From the NCBI RefSeq assembly GCF_018101125.2, contig NZ_JAELVF020000001.1, positions 2,120,778 through 2,184,777 on the forward strand: a stretch of DNA of 64,000 nt. The letters run 5' to 3'. The translations under genes were made by a program, and so were the position numbers. The notes beneath the pieces were generated by a model, which worked only from the letters and a program-made list of their open reading frames with translations, was not told the DNA's origin and ran no database searches. The DNA comes from Streptomyces tardus (GTDB lineage Bacteria > Actinomycetota > Actinomycetes > Streptomycetales > Streptomycetaceae). Numbering within the stretch: the first letter of the stretch is position 1; the number at the start of each line of letters is the position of its first letter. Shown here piece by piece: positions 1 through 8,270 of the stretch.

Positions 1-1
1 G

Positions 2-193
2 TTCTGCAAGGAGAAGATCTCCTACGTCGACTACAAGGACACGAACCTGCTGCGGAAGTTCATTTCCGACCGCGGCAAGATCCGTGCCCGCCGGGTCACC
101 GGCAACTGCACCCAGCACCAGCGGGACGTCGCCACGGCTGTGAAGAACAGCCGTGAGGTGGCACTGCTGCCCTACACCTCGACCGCGCGATAA
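2..193 (+). CDS. rpsR: 30S ribosomal protein S18, 3' part only
   Basis: The window opens inside this gene, so the start lies upstream. The visible 63 residues read from [20 protein letters not shown] to the end [10 protein letters not shown] and stop at TAA. They carry the S18 hallmarks [14 protein letters not shown] and the basic [17 protein letters not shown] segment that contacts 16S rRNA in the small-subunit platform next to S6. The cysteines in FCKEK and GNCTQ fit the cysteine-containing, potentially zinc-binding form of S18. rplI follows after 18 nt, so the two are probably cotranscribed as the tail of the usual rpsF-ssb-rpsR-rplI operon. Confidence 0.97.
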   Translation, partial: FCKEKISYVDYKDTNLLRKFISDRGKIRARRVTGNCTQHQRDVATAVKNSREVALLPYTSTAR

Positions 194-211
194 GGAAAGG
201 GTGACCGACAG

Positions 212-658
212 ATGAAGATCATCCTGACCAACGAGGTCTCCGGCCTCGGAATCGCCGGCGACGTCGTGGACGTCCGCGACGGCTACGCCCGCAACTACCT
301 TCTCCCCCGCGGTTTTGCGATCCGCTGGACCAAGGGTGGCGAGAAGGACGTCGAGCAGATCCGTCGCGGTCGCAAGATCCGCGAGATCGCCACGATCGAG
401 CAGGCCAACAGCGTTCGCGGCCAGCTCGAGTCCACCAAGGTGCGGCTCAAGGTCCGCGCCGGCGACGGCGGCCGTCTTTTCGGTTCCGTCACCCAGGCCG
501 ACATCGCCTCCGCGGTGAAGGCCTCCGGTGGCCCGGACCTGGACAAGCGCCGTATCGAGCTCGGTTCTCCGATCAAGAGCCTGGGCGGCCACGAGGTCTC
601 CGTGCGTCTGCACGCTGACGTCACCGCCAAGGTCGGCATCGAGGTCCAGGCCGCGTAA
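212..658 (+). CDS. rplI: 50S ribosomal protein L9
   Basis: The 148-residue protein has the normal length for bacterial L9. The N-terminal globular domain carries the family signature [19 protein letters not shown] at about residues 16-34. A charged helical linker follows at about residues 41-75, and then the C-terminal RNA-binding domain with LFGSVT. L9 binds domain V of 23S rRNA near the L1 stalk. A purine-rich ribosome-binding site (GGAAAGGG) sits 10-15 nt before the ATG. It is the last gene of the rpsR operon and is followed by a strong hairpin. Confidence 0.98.
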   Translation: MKIILTNEVSGLGIAGDVVDVRDGYARNYLLPRGFAIRWTKGGEKDVEQIRRGRKIREIATIEQANSVRGQLESTKVRLKVRAGDGGRLFGSVTQADIASAVKASGGPDLDKRRIELGSPIKSLGGHEVSVRLHADVTAKVGIEVQAA

Positions 659-689
659 GCGGTCGGCGGCTCCTGCCGCTGCAAGCCCG

Positions 690-730
690 AGGGGCCGTGC
701 TCTCCGTTGCGACGGAGAGCACGGCCCCTT
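690..730 (+). terminator. Terminator of the rpsR-rplI operon
   Basis: An 18-bp perfect stem (690-707 with 712-729) closes a 4-nt loop and is followed by TT. It lies 31 nt after rplI and faces the end of the convergent MATE gene, so it could stop transcription from either side. Confidence 0.85.
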
Positions 731-856
731 CGGCGTTCGCGGTCGCTGTCCGCCCGCTGCTTCGGCGGGCCCGACTCGGCGGCGCGACGCGGCGAGGCGC
801 GCACGGCGCCGTCGACGACGCAGCGCGTCGGGCGTACGGGCGGGTGGCGCTCGCCC

Positions 857-2248
857 TCAGCGCACGGCGCCGGTCACCACCCACGCTCCGGAACGCGCCC
901 GCCACCACAGCGTGGCCAGCCGGACCGACATCATCAGTCCCGCCAACGCAGCCCAGAGCGCGGTCAGCCCGCCGCCCAGCGCCGGCACGGCGAACGCCGC
1001 CGGGGCGAAGACCACCAGCACCGCGAGCATGGCCCAGGCCAGGTACGGACCGTCGCCGGCGCCCATCAGCACTCCGTCCAGGACGAAGACGGCGCCCGCG
1101 ATCGGCTGCGTCACCGCGACCACGAGCAGTGCGGCGAGCAACTGCCCGCGCACCTCTTCATCCCCGCTGAACAGCCGCCCCACGAACGGCGCCGACACCG
1201 CCACCAGGACCCCGAGCACCGCCCCGGACGCGACGCCCCACTGCACCATCCGCCGGCACGCGGCCCGCGCGCCCTCCGCGTCGCCGGCGCCCAGATACCG
1301 GCCGATGATGGCCTGCCCGGCGATCGCGATGGCGTCCAGGGCGAAGGCCAGCAGGGACCACACGGTGAGCGTGATCTGGTGCGCGGCGACCTCCACATCG
1401 CCCAGTCGAGCGGCGACCGCGGTGGCGATCATCAGCACCGCGCGCAGCGACAACGTCCGCACCAGCAGCGGGACTCCGGCCTGGGCGCACGCGCGGATGC
1501 CGGCGGCGTCGGGCCTCAGCGAGGCGCCGTGGCGCCGGGCGCCGCGCACCACCACCGCGAGGTACACCGCGGCCATGCCGCACTGGGCGATCACGGTGCC
1601 CCAGGCGGAGCCCGCGATCCCGAACCCGAGCCCGTAGACGAGAAGTACGTTCAGCGCGGCGTTGGCGCTGAAGCCGCCGATGGCGACGTAGAGCGGGGTG
1701 CGGGTGTCCTGGAGTCCGCGCAGCACACCGGTGGCGGCCAGGACCACGAGCATCGCGGGGATGCCGAGCGCGCTGATCCGCAGATAGGTCACCGCGGACG
1801 GCGCCGCCGTCGCCGAGGCGCCGAACGCATCCACCACCGCGGGGGTGAGCGGCCAGAGCACCGCGGCGACCGCGGTGCCGAGCAGCAGCGCCAGCCAGAC
1901 TCCGTCCATGCCCTGCCGGATCGCCGCGGCGAGGTCGCCGGCGCCGACGCGGCGGGCGACAGCGGCGGTGGTCGCGTAGGCGAGGAAGACGAAGATGTGC
2001 ACACCGGTGCCGAGCAGCGCCGCCGCGATACCGAGCCCGGCGAGCTGCGGCGTACCGAGGTGGCCGACGATCGCGCTGTCGGTCAGCAGGAAGAGCGGTT
2101 CGGCGACGAGCGCGCCGAAGGCGGGCAGCGCGAGGGCGATGATCTCGCGGTCGTGGCGGCGGGCTTCGGCCCTGCGCCCGCCCTTCGGCCCGGGTGCTGC
2201 GGTGGTGCCGACGGGCGTGGCGTCGGGCCCGGTGCGGTGCTCTGGCAT
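857..2248 (-). CDS. MATE-family (DinF-like) efflux transporter
   Basis: A multidrug/toxin extruder of the MATE superfamily that would export organic cations or metabolites in exchange for H+ or Na+. The chain has about 12 hydrophobic segments in two six-helix halves. The N-terminal half contains the family pattern EPLFLLTDSAIVGHLGTPQLAGLG. GxLRGLQDTRTPLY in the middle and the second-half VAAHQI are also typical. I chose ATG at 2248 rather than the upstream in-frame start because the extra 12 residues are not membrane-like. In Streptomyces a MATE gene of this kind normally lies between rplI and dnaB, so the position is conserved. The substrate is unknown. Confidence 0.9.
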   Translation of the reverse strand: MPEHRTGPDATPVGTTAAPGPKGGRRAEARRHDREIIALALPAFGALVAEPLFLLTDSAIVGHLGTPQLAGLGIAAALLGTGVHIFVFLAYATTAAVARRVGAGDLAAAIRQGMDGVWLALLLGTAVAAVLWPLTPAVVDAFGASATAAPSAVTYLRISALGIPAMLVVLAATGVLRGLQDTRTPLYVAIGGFSANAALNVLLVYGLGFGIAGSAWGTVIAQCGMAAVYLAVVVRGARRHGASLRPDAAGIRACAQAGVPLLVRTLSLRAVLMIATAVAARLGDVEVAAHQITLTVWSLLAFALDAIAIAGQAIIGRYLGAGDAEGARAACRRMVQWGVASGAVLGVLVAVSAPFVGRLFSGDEEVRGQLLAALLVVAVTQPIAGAVFVLDGVLMGAGDGPYLAWAMLAVLVVFAPAAFAVPALGGGLTALWAALAGLMMSVRLATLWWRARSGAWVVTGAVR

Positions 2249-2434
2249 GCGTCTGATCCAATCATCCACAGGTAATGATCGCAATGGTCACTGGGCTATT
2301 ACAGTTGCGCGGAACGGGCGATGCGACACGGGTCGGCGCGGAGAACTTCACCAGCTCGGCCAACTTTTTCTCCTACACAGAGCGTGGACGACAAAACCCC
2401 AGCTCAGAACGGAAGTTCAGAGCTGGGCGCCAAC

Positions 2435-2524
2435 TTCTCCACAGCACTGTCCCCTGACTCGCCCACAGGAAGACCGGGGTTCTCCACAGGTTCGGTGCGA
2501 TCACCCACAGGGGCCTGTGGATAA
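2435..2524. promoter_or_regulatory. Array of DnaA-box-like sites upstream of dnaB
   Basis: The 525-bp gap between the MATE gene and dnaB holds TTCTCCACA (2435-2443), TCGCCCACA (2459-2467), TTCTCCACA (2480-2488), TCACCCACA (2501-2509) and a perfect TTATCCACA on the minus strand (2516-2524). A further TCATCCACA lies at 2262-2270. The forward sites start 24, 21 and 21 bp apart, which is close to two helical turns. Such an array could bind DnaA, either to control dnaB or to titrate DnaA. Function is inferred from sequence only. Confidence 0.6.
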
Positions 2525-2773
2525 CTGAATTGGTGTCTGACCCCGCGCGCCTTACCGTTGTCCGGCACCTGCCCCGTGTGCGACTCGGCTTCGCCGCCCG
2601 TTCGGCGCGCGGCCACATCGCCGGCAGGACGTGATCTGTCAGTACGGTGCCGTAGCAATGTGCCGTGACGAACCAGCCGTACGGCACCGCCGCACGGCAG
2701 CAGTCGACAAGCGCCGCACGAGCACCGCCCACCGCCGGGTGCGGCCCGTCGGCCGGTGAGGAGGTGGCGCGGG

Positions 2774-4288
2774 GTGACACAGCCCGAGCGTCTCGAGAGC
2801 CCCTGGGCGGCCGGCCCCGGCGGCGGCCACCCCGGCGAACGCATGCCCGCCCGGCAGCGCCGTGCCGACCACCGCGAGGGCCCGGACTCCTACGGCGAGA
2901 ACGGCTACGGCAGCCATCCCGACCCCTCCGGCGGTGACTCGGTCGGCTACCCGGGGAGCGCCTTCGAGCGCGTCCCGCCGCAGGACCCCGCGGCCGAACA
3001 GTCCGTGCTCGGCGGCATGTTGCTCTCCAAGGACGCCATCGCCGACGTCGTCGAGGTCCTCAAGGGCGCCGACTTCTACAAGCCCGCACACGAGACCGTC
3101 TACCAGGCCATCCTCGACCTCTACGCCAAGGGCGAGCCGGCGGACCCCATCACGGTCGCCGACGAGCTCACCAAGCGTGGCGAGTTGGCGAAGGTCGGCG
3201 GCAACGGCTATCTGATGTCGCTGGTCCAGGCCGTTCCCACCGCGGCCAACGCCGAGTACTACGCCGAGATCGTCCACGAACGCGCGGTTCTCCGCCGCCT
3301 GGTGGAAGCCGGCACCCGTATCACCCAGATGGGATACGCGGCCGACGGCGACGTGGACGACATCGTCAACTCCGCCCAGTCCGAGATCTACCAGGTCACC
3401 GAGCAGCGCACCTCCGAGGACTACCACCCGCTCGTCGACATCATGGAGGGCGCACTCGACGAGATCGAGGCGATCGGATCCCGCAGCGGCCAGATGTCCG
3501 GCGTCCCCACCGGATTCGCCGACCTGGACTCGCTCACCAACGGTCTCCACCCCGGCCAGATGATCGTCATCGCCGCCCGTCCCGCGATGGGCAAGTCGAC
3601 GCTGGCACTGGACTTCGCGCGGGCGTGCTCGATCAAGAGCAACCTGCCCAGCGTGATCTTCTCGCTGGAGATGGGCCGGAACGAGATCGCGATGCGCCTG
3701 TTGTCCGCCGAGGCCCGGGTGGCGCTGCACCACATGCGCTCCGGCAGCATGACCGACGAGGACTGGAACCGCGTCGCCCGCCAGATGCCTCAGGTCACCG
3801 ACGCACCGCTGTACATCGACGACTCGCCGAACCTGTCGATGATGGAGATCCGCGCCAAGTGCCGCCGCCTCAAGCAGCGTCACGACCTGCGGCTCGTCGT
3901 CATCGACTATCTCCAGCTGATGCAGTCCGGCGGCGCCCGACGTCCCGAGTCGCGCCAGCAGGAGGTCTCGGACATGTCCCGGAACCTCAAGCTGCTCGCC
4001 AAGGAGCTGGAGGTCCCCGTGATCGCGCTCAGCCAGCTCAACCGTGGCCCCGAGCAGCGCACCGACAAGAAGCCGATGGTGTCCGACCTTCGTGAGTCGG
4101 GATCGATCGAGCAGGACGCCGACATGGTCATCCTGCTGCACCGCGAGGACGCGTACGACAAGGAGTCCCCGCGCGCGGGCGAGGCCGACCTGATCGTCGC
4201 CAAGCACAGGAACGGCCCGACGGCCACCATCACCGTCGCCTTCCAGGGCCACTACTCCCGCTTCGTCAACATGGAGAGCGGCCTGTAG
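2774..4288 (+). CDS. dnaB: Replicative DNA helicase DnaB
   Basis: The hexameric 5'-3' helicase that unwinds DNA at the replication fork, 504 residues. After an actinomycete-type disordered N-terminus of about 65 residues come the DnaB N-terminal domain (PPQDPAAEQSVLGGMLL) and the RecA-like C-terminal domain. The Walker A motif ARPAMGKST lies at residues 268-276. Walker B is LRLVVIDYLQLM, the Q-loop region is IALSQLNRGPEQR, and the arginine-finger region is DLRESGSIEQDADM. GTG at 2774 is preferred over the upstream GTG at 2756 because GAGGAGG lies about 9 nt before it. No intein is present. The upstream DnaA-box-like array suggests coupling to replication control. Confidence 0.97.
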   Translation: MTQPERLESPWAAGPGGGHPGERMPARQRRADHREGPDSYGENGYGSHPDPSGGDSVGYPGSAFERVPPQDPAAEQSVLGGMLLSKDAIADVVEVLKGADFYKPAHETVYQAILDLYAKGEPADPITVADELTKRGELAKVGGNGYLMSLVQAVPTAANAEYYAEIVHERAVLRRLVEAGTRITQMGYAADGDVDDIVNSAQSEIYQVTEQRTSEDYHPLVDIMEGALDEIEAIGSRSGQMSGVPTGFADLDSLTNGLHPGQMIVIAARPAMGKSTLALDFARACSIKSNLPSVIFSLEMGRNEIAMRLLSAEARVALHHMRSGSMTDEDWNRVARQMPQVTDAPLYIDDSPNLSMMEIRAKCRRLKQRHDLRLVVIDYLQLMQSGGARRPESRQQEVSDMSRNLKLLAKELEVPVIALSQLNRGPEQRTDKKPMVSDLRESGSIEQDADMVILLHREDAYDKESPRAGEADLIVAKHRNGPTATITVAFQGHYSRFVNMESGL

Positions 4289-4528
4289 GTCGCCGGCTGG
4301 TTGCTTGTTCGTGTTCGGGTGGGTGACCTGTCCGGTCCCGGTGTGGGAACCTCGGGCGGAGGCGAACGCAGCGCTCGTGGAGAGGCTGCCGACTGTCCCG
4401 GGGTGACTCGTGGCAGCAGGGACACCGCGCGCAACACCGGGCACAACCGGCTCACGGCAGCCGATCGCACCGGTGACATCCGCGCCGGTGAGCAGGTGGT
4501 TCGCGGACGGAGGGAGAGAAGAGTTCGC

Positions 4529-5137
4529 ATGGACTCCCGGATCGCCCGCATCCGACGCAAGCTGGCCGAAGTGCCCTGCACCGCGTGGCGAAGCCACTCC
4601 TTCGGCGAAGAGAAGCACGGGTTCCGCCTCGAACCCCCGTTGTCGGACTCGAAGGTCGCCGAGTTGGAGACCGACCATCACATCGAACTGCCCGATCCCT
4701 ACCGCCGCTTCCTGACCACGCTGGGCGGGGGCGGAGCCTCGCCGTTCCACGGCCTGCTGCCGTTGCAGTCGTGTCGGCTGTTCACGATGGACCCCCGCTG
4801 CGAGACCGGCCGCCCTTGGGGGTTCACGTTCGCAGGCGGTCCGCCTCACCGAAGTGACCTTTTCCTGCACATCATCGAGGCGGGATGCACCGACCTGGTG
4901 CTGCTCGGCATCACCGGCCCGCTGGCCGGCCGCGTCGTCACCGGCAACTCCGACGGCTTCCGGGGCCCCGACGTCTCGTCATCCACTGACTTCCTGGCCT
5001 GGTACGAACGCTGGCTCGACCACATGCTCGACGGCCGCGACAACCGCGAGCTGGAACTGACCTCACCCGCCCTGCGCGCACCCGTCGATCGCGTCCTGAG
5101 GCAGCACCGCGACGGCGAGGATCTGTCACGGCCCTGA
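4529..5137 (+). CDS. SMI1/KNR4 (SUKH) family protein
   Basis: The 202-residue protein matches the SMI1/KNR4 fold: an N-terminal helix, then LSDSKVAELETDHHIELPDPYRRFL, which is the family's characteristic opening (acidic surface, PxxY/FxxFL). It continues with a hydrophobic core ending in SSTDFLAWYERWLD. Bacterial SUKH proteins are often immunity proteins for contact-dependent or polymorphic toxins, but many are orphan regulators. No toxin gene is adjacent here. The ATG at 4529 has GGAGGGAGAG about 10 nt upstream. It lies 240 bp after dnaB on the same strand, and an accessory role is likely. Confidence 0.75.
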   Translation: MDSRIARIRRKLAEVPCTAWRSHSFGEEKHGFRLEPPLSDSKVAELETDHHIELPDPYRRFLTTLGGGGASPFHGLLPLQSCRLFTMDPRCETGRPWGFTFAGGPPHRSDLFLHIIEAGCTDLVLLGITGPLAGRVVTGNSDGFRGPDVSSSTDFLAWYERWLDHMLDGRDNRELELTSPALRAPVDRVLRQHRDGEDLSRP

Positions 5138-5487
5138 GGACTCGGAGCTGTGTCGTCCGTTGGGGAACGGCTCCACGCGGCCGGTCAGCCGGTCGGCCGG
5201 TCACCTGGTCACCTGCACGACGGCGGACCCGGGAACCTACAGCGGCTGCACGCATGCCGTCCGCACCGGCGAGCCTCAACCGGGCCCCGGGACACGGGCG
5301 TTGCTCGCGGGCGATCAGCCGTGTGCCCCACGGGCCAGCCCGCCTCGTCACAACCCGCCGCTTCACCAGCCCGCGTCCACGCGCGCCGCGTCCACGGCAA
5401 CGTCCAACTGAACGGCACCCCGCAGAGCGTGCGCGCAGCCCGGTAGGGGATTCATGAGCTCTCGGCGCTCAGGAAGATCTTGCGCCT
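5138..5487. other. Intergenic stretch without a recognisable gene
   Basis: Several short open frames exist on both strands, but none has a convincing start context, a family motif or a length above chance for this GC content. I see no RNA gene or strong terminator. Confidence 0.5.
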
Positions 5488-5688
5488 TCAGCGCTCGGAT
5501 GTGGGAGCAGGATCTTTGCGCTTCACAATCAACGCCAAGCCGACGCCAGCAGTCATGATGGCAGCCGCCGCTGAGACGCGTTCGGCCTCTATGAAGCCTG
5601 TCAGAGTGAGCAGCGTGAGCGCTGCGGTAGCGAGTGACGCAGTAGCTACCAGTAACTTGCGGTACCGGCGGCGCGTAGTGTGTGTCAT
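5488..5688 (-). CDS. Small two-helix membrane protein
   Basis: A 66-residue protein starting MTHTTRRRYRKLL, with two predicted membrane segments at about residues 12-33 (LLVATASLATAALTLLTLTG) and 40-56, and a basic tail (VKRKDPAP). The start is supported by GAGGAGAG 6-12 nt upstream of the ATG. I do not recognise the family. The basic N-terminus suggests that end stays in the cytoplasm. Its upstream region is the low-GC gap at 5.7-6.3 kb, which would hold its promoter. Confidence 0.6.
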   Translation of the reverse strand: MTHTTRRRYRKLLVATASLATAALTLLTLTGFIEAERVSAAAAIMTAGVGLALIVKRKDPAPTSER

Positions 5689-6335
5689 TGGGTCTCTCCT
5701 CAACCGTGGGACCCCGGCGGCTCCCTGTTGACGCAGGGGGTCGCCACCTATACGGCGGCGGTTCCAGACAGCCGGGCTAGAGACACTTTACACACGCAGG
5801 AATACCAAGAGTCGGGCTTTGACCTTCGAATCGAAGGTATACAGACTCCAAAAGCAAGCAAAATATAACCACGGCCCCTACCTTCCTAGGAAGGCAAGGT
5901 GGAGGTAGCGGGCATTGGAGTCCAATGCCTTACTTTCAAAGGCTCCCGAGCCCACGGGCCTGTGATTGCATAAAATGTGATTTCGGTCACTCCACCTTGA
6001 GGGTGTGACCCTCGCGCATCCCACAGCGCCACGCCTGCGCGTACGGGCGCGTACGGGCGGGCGGCGCATACGGGCGTCGGGGCGGTAGGAACCGGGGCAG
6101 AAGCCCGCGACCCGCGGCCCAGGCGCCGGCCTCCCGGCCGTCGTCGCCGTGAACCCGCCGTCGTGGCGCAGGAGTTGGGCTGCCGCCGACCCGGCAGGGC
6201 GGCGCACGGGCGGCGACCCGCAGCCGCCGACCCGCGGGCGGCGGCCCGGTGGGCCGGACTCGCAGGTCGGTGTCGCATCGCCGGGGTTCGCCGGGACCGG
6301 CCGCGTTTCGGCGATGTGGGCGAGGGCGCGGCCGG
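5689..6335. other. Low-GC, palindrome-rich gap
   Basis: By my count 5761-6000 is about 51% GC, far below the surroundings. It contains three perfect short palindromes: ACCTTCGAATCGAAGGT (5822-5838), CCTTCCTAGGAAGG (5881-5894) and GGCATTGGAGTCCAATGCC (5911-5929). The rest, 6000-6335, is GC-rich with no supported gene. The palindromes may be operators for the small gene at 5688 or remains of imported DNA. Confidence 0.55.
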
Positions 6336-6980
6336 TCAGTCTGCTCGTCGAGGACGGACTCGTTCCGGGTCCGGGTCGGTGCCGGGGCCGTGGGGGAGGG
6401 CCAGGGCCCGGGCGAGGCAGACGAAGGCGAGCGTGGTGGCGAGGGCTCGTACGGTGTTCCAGACCGTCCAGAGCTTCTCGTCGAGAGCCGCACGGGCCTC
6501 GGCCCAGTCGGCTTCGGTGGTGAGTTCGCCGAAGGATCTCAGCTCCTGGTTGAGCGGTTCGTGCACGGCGACGGTGATCACCCAGGCCAGTACGAGGAAC
6601 AGCAGCGCGGCGAGGATCCAGCGCAGTGCGGTACGCGCCGACTTTCGCGCCCCCGGGCCCGCCACCGCGCCCGCCGCCTTCGGCGGCTTCCGGTGGCGGT
6701 GGAGCACGGCGGAGACGGCGGTGAGGAGCAGCGCTCCGGTGAAGCCGACGCCGATGAACAGCGGTCCGACGATCGCCCTGTCGAGTGCCCGGAAGGCGGT
6801 GACGAAGGTACGGTCGTCGACCTCGCCCAGACCGGGCATGACGGCGTTCGACCAGTCGAAGAAGACGCCCGCGGTCAGCCCGGTGGTCAGGGTGGCGGCG
6901 AGGAGGACCAGGAGGCGGAGGGTGCTGTTGCCCGCAGTGGGACGGGCGGTGCTTTCAGTGTCTTGCGGTGGCGCATTCAT
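6336..6980 (-). CDS. DUF1772 / anthrone-oxygenase-like membrane protein
   Basis: A 214-residue integral membrane protein with four predicted helices. The N-terminal LAATLTTGLTAGVFFDWSNAVMPGL is the DUF1772 opening, and helices 2-4 include GPLFIGVGFTGALLLTAV, ALRWILAALLFLVLAWVITVAVHEPLN and VWNTVRALATTLAFVCLA. The conserved VHEPLN motif also fits. Members occur as small redox or biosynthetic helper proteins, but the substrate is unknown. ATG 6980 is chosen because the helix starts about 20 residues later; in-frame ATGs at about 7016 and 7037 are possible alternatives. It is divergent from the AraC-type gene, which probably regulates it. Confidence 0.75.
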   Translation of the reverse strand: MNAPPQDTESTARPTAGNSTLRLLVLLAATLTTGLTAGVFFDWSNAVMPGLGEVDDRTFVTAFRALDRAIVGPLFIGVGFTGALLLTAVSAVLHRHRKPPKAAGAVAGPGARKSARTALRWILAALLFLVLAWVITVAVHEPLNQELRSFGELTTEADWAEARAALDEKLWTVWNTVRALATTLAFVCLARALALPHGPGTDPDPERVRPRRAD

Positions 6981-7058
6981 GTATCCAGAAAAGCCCGATT
7001 TGCCGAGACGCTCCATGACTTCGAAGCTCGCGTCCATGTGAATATGTCCACCGACCCC

Positions 7059-7115
7059 TGTGGACAACTGTGCGGCAAGCCGGTGGGCGCACAGGCCCCG
7101 CGGGGCTGTGGACAA
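7059..7115. promoter_or_regulatory. Two perfect DnaA boxes in a divergent promoter
   Basis: TGTGGACAA (TTGTCCACA on the minus strand) occurs at 7059-7067 and again at 7107-7115, with starts 48 bp apart. Both lie in the 174-bp region between the DUF1772 gene and the AraC-type gene. Both copies match the preferred Streptomyces DnaA box exactly. Confidence 0.65.
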
Positions 7116-7154
7116 CCCTCGGTACTCGTCCTGTGCGCGGTCTACCGTGGGGGC

Positions 7155-8120
7155 ATGGACCCGCTCACCGCACTGCTGGACGCCCCGCGTGCCAGTGGCG
7201 CGTTCCTCCTCCGGGTGACGATGTCGCCGCCGTGGTCGGTACGGGTGCAGGACGAGGCCCCGCTCGCGGTGGTGGCCGTCACCGGCGGCCGGGCGTGCTA
7301 CGCACCGGAAGGCGGCGATCCGGTGCACCTCGGCGCCGGCGATCTGCTGCTCATCGCCCGCCCCGATCCGTATCTGTTCGCCGACTCCCCCGACCGTGCG
7401 CCACAGGCGGTGATCCACCCCGGTGGCCGCTGCGAGACACCGCTGGGCGGCAGCCTGGACCTGCCGATGAGGCAGGGCGTACGGAGCTGGGGGAACGCGG
7501 CGCAGGGCCGGGACGTGATGCTGGTCGGCAGCTACCCGCGCGTCAGCGAGGTCGCCGCCCGCCTCATCCGGGCGCTGCCACCGTCGGTGCTGGTGCGCGC
7601 GGACGAGCACCGTACGAGGCTGATCGACGTCCTCGCCGACGAGATCCAGGGGGAGGGGATCGGTCAAGCCGCCCTGCTGGACCGGCTGTTGGACGGTCTG
7701 ACGGTCTGCGCGATCCGCCACTGGGCCCACTCGTCCGCCTCCGGCGCGCCGGGTTGGCTGCACGCGGGTGCGGACCGGGCGATCGGTTCCGCGCTGGATC
7801 TCATGCACGAACGCGCCGAACACCCGTGGACGGTCGCCTCGTTGGCGCAGCAGGTCGGCCTGTCCCGGGCCGGTTTCTCGCGGCGTTTCGTGACCGCCGT
7901 CGGGGAGCCGCCGATGGCGTATCTGACCTCCTGGCGGCTGGCGCTCGCCGCGGACCTGCTGCGGCAGCAGGACCTGCCGGTGTTCCGGGTGGCGTCGGAG
8001 GTGGGCTACGGCAGCCCGTTCACGTTCAGCACCGCGTTCAAACGGCACTACGGCGTCAGCCCTCTGGGTTGGCGGCAGCGCGGGACCGAGACCGCGGCCA
8101 CCGGCGCTCCGGCGTCCTGA
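7155..8120 (+). CDS. AraC-family transcriptional regulator with cupin sensor
   Basis: The 321-residue protein has an N-terminal cupin-type ligand domain (about residues 1-190, including HLGAGDLLLIARPDPYLFADSP and GGRCETPLGGSLDLPM). A C-terminal AraC double helix-turn-helix follows at about residues 215-315 (WTVASLAQQVGLSRAGFSRRF and FRVASEVGYGSPFTFSTAFKRHYGVSP). AraC/cupin regulators of this type usually sit beside, and control, a small oxidoreductase or membrane gene, which fits the divergent DUF1772 gene. The start lies after GGGGGC. Two perfect DnaA boxes lie in its promoter region. Confidence 0.9.
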   Translation: MDPLTALLDAPRASGAFLLRVTMSPPWSVRVQDEAPLAVVAVTGGRACYAPEGGDPVHLGAGDLLLIARPDPYLFADSPDRAPQAVIHPGGRCETPLGGSLDLPMRQGVRSWGNAAQGRDVMLVGSYPRVSEVAARLIRALPPSVLVRADEHRTRLIDVLADEIQGEGIGQAALLDRLLDGLTVCAIRHWAHSSASGAPGWLHAGADRAIGSALDLMHERAEHPWTVASLAQQVGLSRAGFSRRFVTAVGEPPMAYLTSWRLALAADLLRQQDLPVFRVASEVGYGSPFTFSTAFKRHYGVSPLGWRQRGTETAATGAPAS

Positions 8121-8270
8121 CTCCGCCGAAACGACTCCGCCGCACCGCTCCGGGACGATCACCAACTCCCCTCACTGACAGGGCAGTTGAGCGCGCCACC
8201 AGAACGGAGTACGGAACTGTTCGCCGATACGGGGCGTCCCTGCCAGTGAACTGAGGAACGGGGGCGCACC

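Noticed and set aside
2639..4870. 743-codon minus-strand open frame across dnaB
   Set aside because: It mirrors dnaB codon positions and has no recognisable domain or ribosome-binding site.
5680..5868. 62-codon frame in the low-GC gap
   Set aside because: No start context, no motif, and it overlaps the promoter side of the small membrane-protein gene.
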